13,190 bases of DNA. It comes from Physocladia obscura (taxonomy: Eukaryota; Chytridiomycota; Chytridiomycetes; Chytridiales; Chytriomycetaceae). The position numbers and the translations under genes are program-made. The stretch spans positions 1 through 13,190 of the forward strand of contig JADGJH010000919.1 of NCBI GenBank assembly GCA_027596945.1, read 5' to 3'. This document shows, piece after piece, positions 1 through 8,210 of the stretch (positions within the stretch are counted from its first letter, which is position 1; every line of letters begins with the position of its first letter). The notes under the pieces were generated by a model. That model searched no databases. It was not told where the DNA came from and worked only from the letters and a program-made list of their open reading frames with translations.

Positions 1-147
1 CCATTTCCGTTGCACAATTACTTGATCATGTGCCTGTCAAATAAACAATTTTCTTCCAATTACACCAATAAAATATACTATTTTGTTTAACATTTAATAT
101 TGTACATTCAGTTTGTATATCTAAATATAATTTCATTATATTTAACA

Positions 148-968
148 TCCAGAGCCCTCTTTATAGCCTTTTTTTGTAGTCTCTTTTTTCCATTTGTTCC
201 TTGAGACACTTTTAAATTTGAAATAATTTAAAATGGTACTTCCAATAGGTCAGTATAAAGGCATCTTTGAATTTTTCTCTTCAATGAAAATATGTTCGAG
301 AAAAATCAAACAAATATGGTTTTTCTGTCATTGCTTATAACTCAATATGATTAATGTTATAGTGAATGGCTTCGCTTAATTTTTGCTGACTTTAGACAAA
401 TCACTGTTCTGTTTAATTAATAAATAGCTTAATATCTTTATTTATAAACTAAAGTCAACTGTGCCAACAGTGAATACATGTGCTGTGACCATCAGTATAT
501 TCAGATTTGTTGGTACAAGAGACTGTGGATGCCTCCATAGTATCTTGCAACTGTCTTTTGTCTTTTCTACATTTTCTAAATGTTTCTACTGATTTCTAAT
601 ACAATTATTTATGAAAATGCTTATATTCAAAACCCTTGTATGTTGCAGGGCATCTCTCACTCTCTTCCCTAGTTTACTACACAAGCCATGTTCTTGTGTA
701 GGATGATCCAAGAGTGTGTGTTTCCAGGCATTTGAACATAATAGCAAGCGGAGTGGGTTTCTTACTATATTAACTAGTGAACATACCAGTTTCTTCTCAA
801 TGGTTCTCTGTTGATTCTGTTGGCACCTCTGTAGTGATGCATCACCGTAAGAATAACAGATCAGTTGAAACAGCATTAGTTTAATCTTTTCATAAAGATT
901 GTTTGCTTTTATCAACTGCCCATAAATAAAGCTATTTTTATATTTTAACTTTATTGACTAAGACAAAT
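148..968 (+). repeat. Left terminal inverted repeat, about 0.82 kb
   Basis: The reverse complement of 4771-5600 aligns along this whole stretch. Shared landmarks include the terminal tccagagccctctttatagc, the tttaattaataaatagctta block near 411-433, the atgcctccatagtatcttgc block near 529-548, the tgtgtaggatgatccaagag block near 695-714, and the gacaaat at the inner edge (962-968). By eye most positions match, with scattered indels. No intact gene is evident inside; see the finding on the shared TIR reading frame. Confidence 0.88.
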
Positions 969-1515
969 AATTTATTCCTTTTATTTGAGAAGAAACAAAT
1001 TAACCTTAAATTAATTAAGATTTATACTTGTTTTGTAATATGCATCTCTCACCACAGAGTTGCATATACTTCAATGAGCATTTTTTCAGTTTAACCACAA
1101 AAATTGACTCTGGACACTTAAGATAAAAGAAAAATGAGTCTGTTTCTAAAATTTTAAAATACAAGATACCACCAAACAACAAAAATTTCAATACATGAAT
1201 GGATACTTCAACACTTTCAAAATTACCCCCTGTCATTCTTGAACAAAGCACAGCAAGTCTTCAAAAGTCATAATAAGATAATAAAATAAGAATATAATAG
1301 TAATAATTTTGAATTGAGTTTACAAAAAACAAGTCAGTTTTCATGATGAAAATGTGTTACGGAATGAGCCTCTAGTTAGTGGATTTAATAGCCTAAGATT
1401 TGAGTTTTTAAGTAGATTTTTTTTTATTTTCATTCAGGAGTTTCGAATTAATAGTTTTGGATTTTAAATAGAAATAAAGAATTTTCCCAAATGGAATTTG
1501 AAATCTGAAAAATGT

Positions 1516-1560
1516 GAATAAGTATTGATTTATCACTATATCAGTGGAAAATACTTATTC
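1516..1560. repeat. 11-bp perfect inverted repeat with an inner stem
   Basis: gaataagtatt at 1516-1526 is the exact reverse complement of aatacttattc at 1550-1560. A smaller cact/agtg pair lies inside the 23-nt spacer. The whole could form a two-step hairpin within the transposon, between the left TIR and the transposase remnant. No function is known. Confidence 0.7.
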
Positions 1561-1578
1561 TGTTACAAAAACATACCA

Positions 1579-1661
1579 GTTTTGGTAGGCCAATGGTACA
1601 GGTGCCATTCAGCTGTTTTAGTAGGATCTGGGATCAATCCCCATGCCTGATCATTTTTTTT
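1579..1661 (+). other. tRNA-like Pol III promoter module (SINE- or tRNA-derived)
   Basis: taggccaatgg at 1586-1596 matches the Pol III A-box consensus TRGCNNARTGG at most positions. ggatcaatccc at 1631-1641 fits the B-box consensus GGWTCRANNCC completely. The boxes are about 45 bp apart, a tRNA-like spacing, and a run of eight T (1654-1661), a Pol III-type terminator, follows. TGGG/CCCA around a 7-nt loop (1629-1643) looks like a T-arm. The acceptor and anticodon stems do not pair, so this is not a working tRNA gene. It looks like a tRNA-derived fragment, perhaps a SINE head, inside the transposon; chance similarity cannot be excluded. Confidence 0.42.
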
Positions 1662-1721
1662 CATCTGGTTTACTGTTTTCAGTATTTACTTTCCCTATGA
1701 TAACTCGTAAAGTGGTCATCT

Positions 1722-1738
1722 TATGCCTGGAAGGCATA
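1722..1738. repeat. 7-bp stem, 3-nt loop hairpin
   Basis: tatgcct (1722-1728), loop gga, aggcata (1732-1738). It is a perfect small hairpin in the non-coding left interior of the transposon. Confidence 0.6.
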
Positions 1739-1907
1739 TAAAAACTTTTTAAGTAGACAGGATACAACAAGCACTGCTTTAGCCCTTTTTCAAATAAGAC
1801 AGCAATCTGCCAACTTACATAAGAGCACAGCTTGTGTAGTTGACAAAAGTAACATCCTTAAGGATCTCATGCTTCTAAGTCTTATTTTTTCAAGTAAGTT
1901 GGAATGG

Positions 1908-1926
1908 TAGGGCATCTAATGCCCTA
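1908..1926. repeat. 7-bp stem, 5-nt loop hairpin
   Basis: tagggca (1908-1914), loop tctaa, tgcccta (1920-1926). It is the third inverted repeat within about 400 bp of the transposon's left interior. Confidence 0.6.
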
Positions 1927-2142
1927 TGGAAAACATCAGTTCTCAAGATCTAATACAAAATAGAAACATTCTTTATTAAATCACATAACCAACAACTGAA
2001 GTTGACTATCAAGAAGCTAAAAGTGGTACTGAAGTGTATTTTTTGAGCCAGCACAGTCTTTGGTTGTTGTTTGTATTATTTGTCAGAAGATGGATTTGAT
2101 GGCAACTTTTCTTGAATGAAAATTTTCTTACTTTAGAAAATT

Positions 2143-2886
2143 ATGGAAACTGAAAGAAAAATTGCCATGTTGGAATTCCAGAGAAAAAAACTGTGCAAGA
2201 AAATGTCTAAAAAGTGTTTATTTCTCTTTATTTAAAAAGAAGCTTGAATACAAGAAATTTGGAAACATTATCAAACTCTCTGACAACTGGAATTAAACAG
2301 ATATATGCACAAAATTAATTCCCTAGACTGGACAAGGTACAATCTTGTGTTCTTGGATGAAGTGTTGTTTGGCAATTGAGGAATGATCAGACAGTGGATA
2401 TGCAATGAAGGGCAAGAAAGTCATGATTCAAGGAGAATATCAGCAATTACTTTGTGTCTCAATGCTCACATTCATCAAATGTGATGGAATTCTGAAATCC
2501 TATTGTACAGATGGCACATTCAATCAAACCAAGTTTTCAACACATTGCCATAATTTTACTTTATCAAAAAAAGTTTACAAATATCCAGACATCAATTCTA
2601 TTTGGGTTTTAAATGGGGCTACAATTCATCAGTCTCCTGATTTTGTCATGTATTTACAATCCCTTGGAATTATCTTTTATTTCTACCTGCTTATTGTCCC
2701 TTTTTTAATTCCCTTGAAGTTCTGTTTGGTATAGTTAAGAAAAGATTGCATCAAATTTATCCTGAAAACAAAGTCATTGCAAAAAACATTGAACAAGTTG
2801 TTGCTTTGGCTTTCATGCATTACCAGTACTATGATTTTTGTGAAATTATGGGCAAATGCGGTTATGAAATGGCAGGTTTTTTTTAA
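2143..2886 (+). pseudogene. Tc1/mariner-type DDE transposase pseudogene (DDE_3-like)
   Basis: The remnant of the element's cut-and-paste transposase is spread over shifted frames. VFLDEVLFG carries the first catalytic Asp (2356-2358). A frame change near 2378-2395, with stops, leads into 2399-2690, which reads GYAMKGKKVMIQGEY and later IWVLNGATIHQSP. The second catalytic position, normally Asp in the family pattern (V/I)(L/M)DGA.IH, is Asn here (aat at 2612-2614). Near 2681 the frame shifts again into FLPAYCPFFNSLE, with the third acidic residue Glu at 2716-2718, then GIVKKRLHQIYPE and a C-terminal tail ending at TAA 2884-2886. The order LDE, DGA.IH-like, LPAYCPF.N..E is that of DDE_3 endonucleases. 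The N-terminal DNA-binding part (about 2143-2340) is badly eroded and its start is uncertain. The element cannot transpose with this copy. Confidence 0.85.
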
Positions 2887-2955
2887 CTCTACAATATCAT
2901 ATAAAGCTAGTTTGAGAAAATTGGGTTTTTTTAAATTTTATGTTGTGAAAGCAAA

Positions 2956-2961
2956 AATAAA
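2956..2961 (+). promoter_or_regulatory. AATAAA, candidate poly(A) signal of the transposase gene
   Basis: It lies 70 nt past the transposase-frame stop at 2884-2886 on the same strand. This is a weak call on its own in AT-rich DNA, but the placement is sensible. Confidence 0.35.
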
Positions 2962-2974
2962 AGTAAAAGATAAG

Positions 2975-2980
2975 TTTATT
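2975..2980 (-). promoter_or_regulatory. AATAAA (minus strand), candidate poly(A) signal of the second transposon gene
   Basis: TTTATT on the plus strand reads AATAAA on the minus strand, about 87 nt beyond the TGA (3067-3069) that ends the opposing reading frame. It sits 14 bp from the plus-strand AATAAA, as expected of convergent genes. Confidence 0.35.
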
Positions 2981-3066
2981 CTGCTGTTATTGTATTGCTT
3001 TAATTTACTTGGCCTCTCAGTTTCTTTCATTATCATTATCCTCTGCATGTTTGTCATCATTGATGT

Positions 3067-4556
3067 TCAGAATATCTTGAAAATGTTCAATTGAATGGTC
3101 TGTTTCAACAACAGTAAGCTGTTGACAGATATTCCTAACAACCTCTTATGAACATGCAAATTGTCCTTGCATGCTGTTATTTGATTACTGAAATCATTGA
3201 AATAATAGTTGAGACTCCTCTTCAATGCTTTGTATGCAATTTCTTAATCATGAATAATATCCAGGGCAAAGTTCAGCTTATTTTGAATAGCTTTCATTTG
3301 CCTCTTAGATTTTAATTGACAATGAAACAGATGGGTAATTTCCAACAGAGTCAGTTGTTGAATAAACACATCTAAATTAGCAGGATTGCAAAGAATAATA
3401 TGTACCCAATCATGCAAGACCATTTCATTGGCATGATACTGTGGATGGGAATTTCTCAGGCACTGCACTATTTCTGCAATTTGAGTTTCATTTGGCAACC
3501 CTGATCAATCAGTTGAATTCAAGCCCCAATTGATGTGAGTAAGAACTTTGTCATAGTCAGCTGCCACAGCAATTTTTTGAGAGTTTATGTAAACATTTAC
3601 TATCAAATTATTGTCTGCAGTGCCTGCCAATTAGTCATCTTTTATTGGATAGATGGGCAAAAACAAGGTTGCCTGAACAGAAAATCAAAATAAATTGAGT
3701 TACATACAATAAGCTGTACTGCCAAAAGAATATGTCATGCTGTTTTTGTTGATTGTAATGAAGTCATAAATGTTGTCAATTGTTGTTTCATCTTGCTGTA
3801 CAGTAACAACTCCAATTGAAATGGTTGCTTTAGCCTTCAACTTAAGGAATACAACTTCCCACAGCTTAGCTTTCAATTCCTGTGCATTGCCCTCAAATAA
3901 TACAGCATCCTGTGTTGTTGCTGTGTTTTTTTTTTTTTGCAAAACATAGTTCTGATGATAGAAATAAGACTCAGCATAACCGTAGCATGAATTTTAGCAA
4001 AAAAATGTGATTTTCTAATTGTGGAAGAAAACAACAATATTGAAGTCATAAATTTGTTTCTTTTCTTGTATGCTGTGTGTGATCTTTCCAAAAGAACTAA
4101 CAGCAATGATTCATTTTTTAAATAAAGCTCACAGTATATTCAGTTGTCACTATCAGTCATTGTGTTGTCTGGAATGGCTCCAAATTCTGCTCACCTCAAA
4201 TAGTATGTAGCTCAATCAGAGAGAAACCAGGTTGTTTTGTGCAGATCACCAATTTAATCAACAGTGACCATTCAGTCAATAAAGCAGCTGAACCTGTTAG
4301 TACCACTATTAATATCTGTGTTTTCTGTGTGCTTGATTTTGCTGGGGCAGTGCTTGTGGAACTATGAATAGTATTATTGTAATTACCAGTCAACTTTGTC
4401 AAGATATCAACCCAAATCTGCTTTCCAACAATGGTCTGATATTTATACAACCTTTGTTTAAATATTCCTCAAGATTTTTCTTTCTCATCATTACTCCACT
4501 GCAACCATGCTTTCAAACTTGTTTAATATTCTTTGGAGTTCATTTGAAATATAGAA
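3067..4556 (-). pseudogene. Second transposon gene, unrecognised family, decayed
   Basis: I do not recognise this protein. From about 3990 down to 3069 a single minus-strand frame reads like protein but is broken by five in-frame stops (3700-3702, 3685-3687, 3631-3633, 3505-3507, 3244-3246) before a final TGA at 3067-3069. Legible parts are ELKAKLWEVVFLKLKAKA, ISIGVVTVQQDETTIDNIYD, MTYSFGSTAYCM, IAVAADYDKVLTHINWGL, LPNETQIAEIVQCLRNSHPQ, MVLHDWVHIILCNPANLDVF and a Lys-rich tail. Upstream, another frame (4450-4196) carries YKYQTIVGKQIWVDILTKLT and a Ser/Thr-rich segment; still further up WLQWSNDEKEK is visible. The full protein was perhaps about 450-500 aa. It converges on the transposase between the same TIRs, so it was probably carried by the transposon. 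A captured host gene is the alternative. Confidence 0.55.
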
Positions 4557-4770
4557 ACTGAATCTGTGTGCAACAATTTTTTTCAGCTGGAGACAGGCTG
4601 GGGTTTTGGCTGTTGCAGGAATTTATGCAATTGAGTATCAATTTTCTCTCCCTTCTCTCACTCATGAGAATGCAGCATGAAAATTGGCCAAGTGAGGTTT
4701 AAAATCACATGTAAGGTTGAAACCAACATGGTGTGGTTTGATACTAGCAATGCAAAATCATTACAAAACT

Positions 4771-5600
4771 ATTTGTCTTGGTTTAAGTCAGCAAGGTCAA
4801 ATGATAAAAAATAGCTGTATTTATGGGTAGTTGATAAAAACAATATTTATGAAAAGATTAAACTAATGTTGTTTCAACTGATCTGTTGTTCTTACTGTGA
4901 TATACTACTGCAGAAATGCCAACAGAATCAACAGAGAATCATTGAGAAGAAACTGGTATGTTCACTAGTTAATATAGTAAGAAACCCACTCCACTTGCTA
5001 TTATGTTCAAATGCCTGGAAACACACACTTGCTTGGATCATCCTACACAAGAACATGGCTTGTGTAGTAAACTAGGGAAGAGAGTGAGAGATACTCTGCA
5101 ACATACAAGGGTTTTGAACATAAGCATTTCATAAATAATAGTATTAGAAATCAATAAACATTTAGAAAATGTAGAAACAACAAAAAACAGTTGCAAGATA
5201 CTATGGAGGCATCCACAGTTTCTTGTACCAACAAATCGGAATATACTGAAGGCCACAGCACATGTATTCACTCTTGGCACAGTTAACTTAAGTTTATAAA
5301 TAAAGATATTAAGCTATTTATTAATTAAACAGAACAGTGAATTGTCCAAAGTCAACACAAAATAAGTGAAAGAACCAACTGCCATTCACTATAACGTCAA
5401 TCATTTTGAGTTATAAGAAATGACAGAAAAACCACATTTTTTTGATTTTTCTCAAACATATTTTCATTCAAAGATGCCGTTATACTAATCTATTTGAAAT
5501 ATTATTTCGATATTATTTCAAATTATTTCAAATTCAGAGGCATCTCAAGGAACAAATAAAAAAAAGAAATGACAAAAAAGGCTATAAAGAGGGCTCTGGA
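4771..5600 (-). repeat. Right terminal inverted repeat, about 0.83 kb
   Basis: This is the inverted partner of 148-968. It runs from atttgtctt at 4771 to the terminal gggctctgga at 5591-5600. Inward of 4771 the similarity to the left arm stops abruptly. The divergence between the arms indicates that the insertion is old. Confidence 0.88.
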
Positions 5601-7265
5601 TTAATTTTTTTAGTGTAGAATCTTAACAATAAAAAACTCTCTCAATTCTCAAACTTAATGCCTACTATCAAGCTTTTGATTAATGTTAGATTTAAGAAAT
5701 AAAATGCATTATACAAGCTGAATAGATTTTAAATAATATTTAATAGAATTGGAAACAGACATATTATTTATTAGATGACTGTGAAAGAAAATAATATTTA
5801 TTTCATTCACAACAAAATTCAAGAATAGGGATTAAATGTTCTAACTCTGTCTTTTACAGTTGAACAATTTTTTTTGTAAAGAAATGAGTTTTTAATCAAT
5901 ATTGAGGCATTAGAAATGAGGCACTTAATTTTATTTTGAGGCACAGATGGAATGGGTATTTTAAATTGTTGTTTTATTCTTACTGTGCCAATTCCACCAG
6001 TTCAAGTGAATCTGCCTTCACAGGATTCAACAATTAACTTATTGGAATATCAACAGGCAGGAGTAGCTATTCCAAATTAAAAATTAAAATACATAAAATA
6101 AATATAAATATAAAAACTTTTGCTTGAATAACTAAAGATGGTTTATTTGACATGCTTGCTACTTTGAAGAAACTTTCAAAACCTTTGAAAGTTCTCATTT
6201 TTAAGAATATTGGGGTTTTGTTTGTGATTTCACATAGTAAAGACTTGAATCCCAATTTTCTGGCTCCCATTCTGCCAATTCATTTTTTAAGAATACTTGC
6301 AAACTTTCAATGCCCTTAATAGTAAATATTGGTATTTTAATTTTGCAAGATTCAATATAATATAAAAATAAATAATTTTATACCAGTTTTTTTTTCAATT
6401 GATTTCTCTTGGATTACAATCCAGTCAGCTTAGGGTTTTTCCATGAGATTAGGGTTTCCAGAATTAACAAAAGTGTTTGGTCAGTGTATTTCAAATCCTC
6501 TTAGGGCTGATTTTCTTTCTGTTTTTGACTTCCAGTTGCAATAAAATTTGTAGCAGCTACCAAGTATTGTGTCACATAGTTTGATGTGTTGAAAACTTTT
6601 AACTGTCAAGTTTTTGTAGAAAGCGTCCTTTTATTTTAATGAGCTGTTCAATATCAAAAGAGGATCAAATGAAGGTTTTCACTTGTTTTCAATCTGTTAT
6701 CTGTTCTTTTCAGTCATTTGACCTAATTCCCAATTATTTTGCTTTCTTTCTGCTTGTCTGCTCCTGCCATTTTATATCTCCATTTTTTTAGTGAAATCAA
6801 TTTTATTTTTATTAGGCTTGTGCATGATTCCCAATTTTATACTTAAGGTGAGTGATTCCAAGTGTCTTATCAGTAATTATTGGATTGTCTCGCTTCACAG
6901 ATCTCCTTGGTCAATCTCTGTTGCTTACCAAACGTTTGCAACAATACAAAGGGGCACCTTGCCAAGTGCTTTTTTTTTGATCTATGTTGATCATACCTGT
7001 CAACTTTTCACCAAAAGCATAAAACTTGACAAAATGAAAAAATGTCAAAGTGTCAAAAAACAGAAAATTTCCAAACTCCTCAATATCCCTTGCTTATTTC
7101 CACAAAACTTGAAACATACAAAATATGTTGGGACTTTGCAGCAGCAATTGCAAGCTAATTGTTTCAAATAATAAATGACTGAAGATATTGTTGTTGAAAC
7201 ATGAGCAGAATAAGAAGCTCTGTTAATGTCAGTTGGAAAACTGGTGCGATCAATTGCACCTAGTC
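5601..7265. other. AT-rich intergenic stretch with no supported gene
   Basis: Frames on both strands are short and lack recognisable motifs. The longest plus-strand frame (6791-7171) has no family features. CpG is nearly absent, as in the transposon, so much of this may be old decayed repeat DNA. The only clear structures are the hairpin at 6171-6193 and a repeated ttgatc near 6977-6992. Confidence 0.5.
6171..6193. repeat. Perfect 10-bp hairpin with 3-nt loop
   Basis: aactttcaaa (6171-6180), loop acc, tttgaaagtt (6184-6193). No neighbouring gene end explains it. Confidence 0.65.
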
Positions 7266-7490
7266 TCAATTGCAACAAACCAGGCAGCAAAAGCAATTTA
7301 TAAAATCAATCTGATAGTAGTCATATTGAAAGGTAGTATTTTTGATGTGAATTTTGCAGGTTTCAGTTCTAAAATCAATGTCTGCATTAACATGTAGATT
7401 GTTCTGAGAATCATCATCACAGCTGCTGCCAAGTTCAGACTCACATTCTGAAACTGTTTCAGGAAAGGAATTTTTGTCTAAATCAGCCAT
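7266..7490 (-). CDS. Small hypothetical ORF with an acidic N-terminus, doubtful
   Basis: This is a 74-codon frame with ATG at 7488-7490, preceded by an A-rich leader that could be a 5' UTR. The first 30 residues are acidic and Ser-rich (ETVSECESELGSSCDDDS), and the end is Cys-rich (CFCCLVCC). I recognise no domain. A second minus-strand frame (7296-7045) overlaps the end, so the two may be halves of one frameshifted or spliced reading frame. Low CpG, like the transposon and unlike the host genes, argues for a decayed repeat-derived ORF. It could also be a chance frame. The acidic N-terminus vaguely resembles the N-termini of some DNA transposon proteins, which is only an impression. Confidence 0.25.
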   Translation of the reverse strand: MADLDKNSFPETVSECESELGSSCDDDSQNNLHVNADIDFRTETCKIHIKNTTFQYDYYQIDFINCFCCLVCCN

Positions 7491-7649
7491 TTTTTCTTCT
7501 TATCTACTTATTATTTTAAATAATATAATAGTTGTTGATGAGTTTCTTGCAAAACACTGCGAATCTCAGATTTTGTTTTTTTCAGATTTCACAAATTCAA
7601 AAAATAAAAAAAAGGGGTGAATCATTCTTTTTGCAAACTGTAAGTGCAA

Positions 7650-7655
7650 TTTATT
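7650..7655 (-). promoter_or_regulatory. AATAAA poly(A) signal of the tail-anchored protein gene
   Basis: TTTATT on the plus strand is AATAAA on the minus strand, 54 nt past the TAA at 7710-7712. Confidence 0.5.
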
Positions 7656-7709
7656 ATTTTCGGCACAAACCGGCACAGATACAAGACCATCATAGAAATA
7701 TAAATGCTA

Positions 7710-8210
7710 TTATTTTGACCAAAGTCTAAAAGTGACAAAAACAACAATAGCAATAGCGGAGGCAACGAAGACTGCTTTCGACACGGATTCCACTGGGGAA
7801 GGAGTTTCCGAGGTTTTAATACCACTGTTTGTGGATTTGGATTTAGAAGATTCTGAAGTTTGCCCTTCAGTGGCGGATGGTATTGTTACAGTAGTTGACG
7901 CAACAGAAGTGTTAAATGCGGAAATTCCTGGTTTGGGTTCTTTGGGTTCTGGCTGGCCAGGAGCAGGATTCGAAATCTCCTGAGAAATTGCCGGCAAAAC
8001 AGGAGAATGGACACGAACAGACGAGCTGGAAGGCGCCGGCTGAGCAGGGATATTCTTTAGTATTAATGTAGATGATAGCGAGTCGGTTTTCTCTTTGTGC
8101 GCACTCGAGCTTCTGCTCTTTGCTTTATCTTTGTCTTTGCCTTGAAAAATACTCTTGAGCGAAAACTTGCGACTCCTGTCTTCGCTGTGTGTGGAATTTG
8201 TGTCGGACAT
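7710..8210 (-). CDS. Putative tail-anchored membrane protein, Ser/Thr/Pro-rich, unknown family
   Basis: This intron-less frame encodes 166 residues. The ATG is at 8208-8210 with no in-frame upstream ATG nearby, and the stop is TAA at 7710-7712. Residues 11-42 are basic and Ser-rich (KFSLKSIFQGKDKDKAKSRS). Residues 43-143 are low-complexity Ser/Thr/Pro, with a Pro/Glu/Lys patch (PAPGQPEPKEPKPG) near 82-95. Residues 146-161 (AVFVASAIAIVVFVTF) form a single hydrophobic helix followed by only RLWSK. That layout is typical of C-tail-anchored proteins inserted after translation into the ER or outer mitochondrial membrane, with the N-terminal part cytosolic; the short basic tail would suit either. 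I recognise no enzymatic domain. GC and CpG content are well above the flanking DNA and like those of AMT and COX11, which supports a real host gene. It is divergent to AMT. Confidence 0.72.
   Translation of the reverse strand: MSDTNSTHSEDRSRKFSLKSIFQGKDKDKAKSRSSSAHKEKTDSLSSTLILKNIPAQPAPSSSSVRVHSPVLPAISQEISNPAPGQPEPKEPKPGISAFNTSVASTTVTIPSATEGQTSESSKSKSTNSGIKTSETPSPVESVSKAVFVASAIAIVVFVTFRLWSK

Larger units (their letters stand above)
148..5600. mobile_element. Decayed 5.45 kb long-TIR DNA transposon with a mariner/Tc1-type transposase
   Basis: The two ends are inverted copies of each other. The left end begins with tccagagccctctttatagc at 148, and the same string, reverse-complemented, ends at 5600. 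The similarity continues inward for about 820 bp on each side, with many substitutions and small indels. Between the repeats lie a plus-strand DDE transposase pseudogene and an opposing minus-strand pseudogene of unknown family. I found no convincing target-site duplication: the flanks read taaca on the left and ttaat on the right, so a TA duplication is not clearly preserved. Both coding regions carry stops and frameshifts, so this copy is dead. Known Tc1/mariner elements are usually 1-3 kb with one gene and shorter TIRs, so the size and second gene are atypical. Two independent inverted insertions flanking unrelated DNA is a less likely alternative. Confidence 0.82.

Noticed and set aside
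1579..1661. Functional tRNA gene
   Set aside because: The acceptor and anticodon stems do not pair and the T-loop lacks the usual TTC start; only the promoter boxes and a T-arm-like hairpin remain.
3067..3702. Reassigned stop codons (TAA/TGA/TAG read as amino acids)
   Set aside because: AMT ends in TAG, and COX11 and the tail-anchored gene end in TAA where their families end. The transposon frames also have frameshifts, so decay is the simpler explanation.
148..5600. Exact TA target-site duplication at the transposon ends
   Set aside because: The flanking bases (taaca on the left, ttaat on the right) do not match cleanly; mutation may have erased it, so none is claimed.
6067..7171. Short frames at 6067-6270 (minus) and 6791-7171 (plus)
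   Set aside because: They are low-CpG, AT-driven frames with no motif, neighbour context or splice logic to support a gene.
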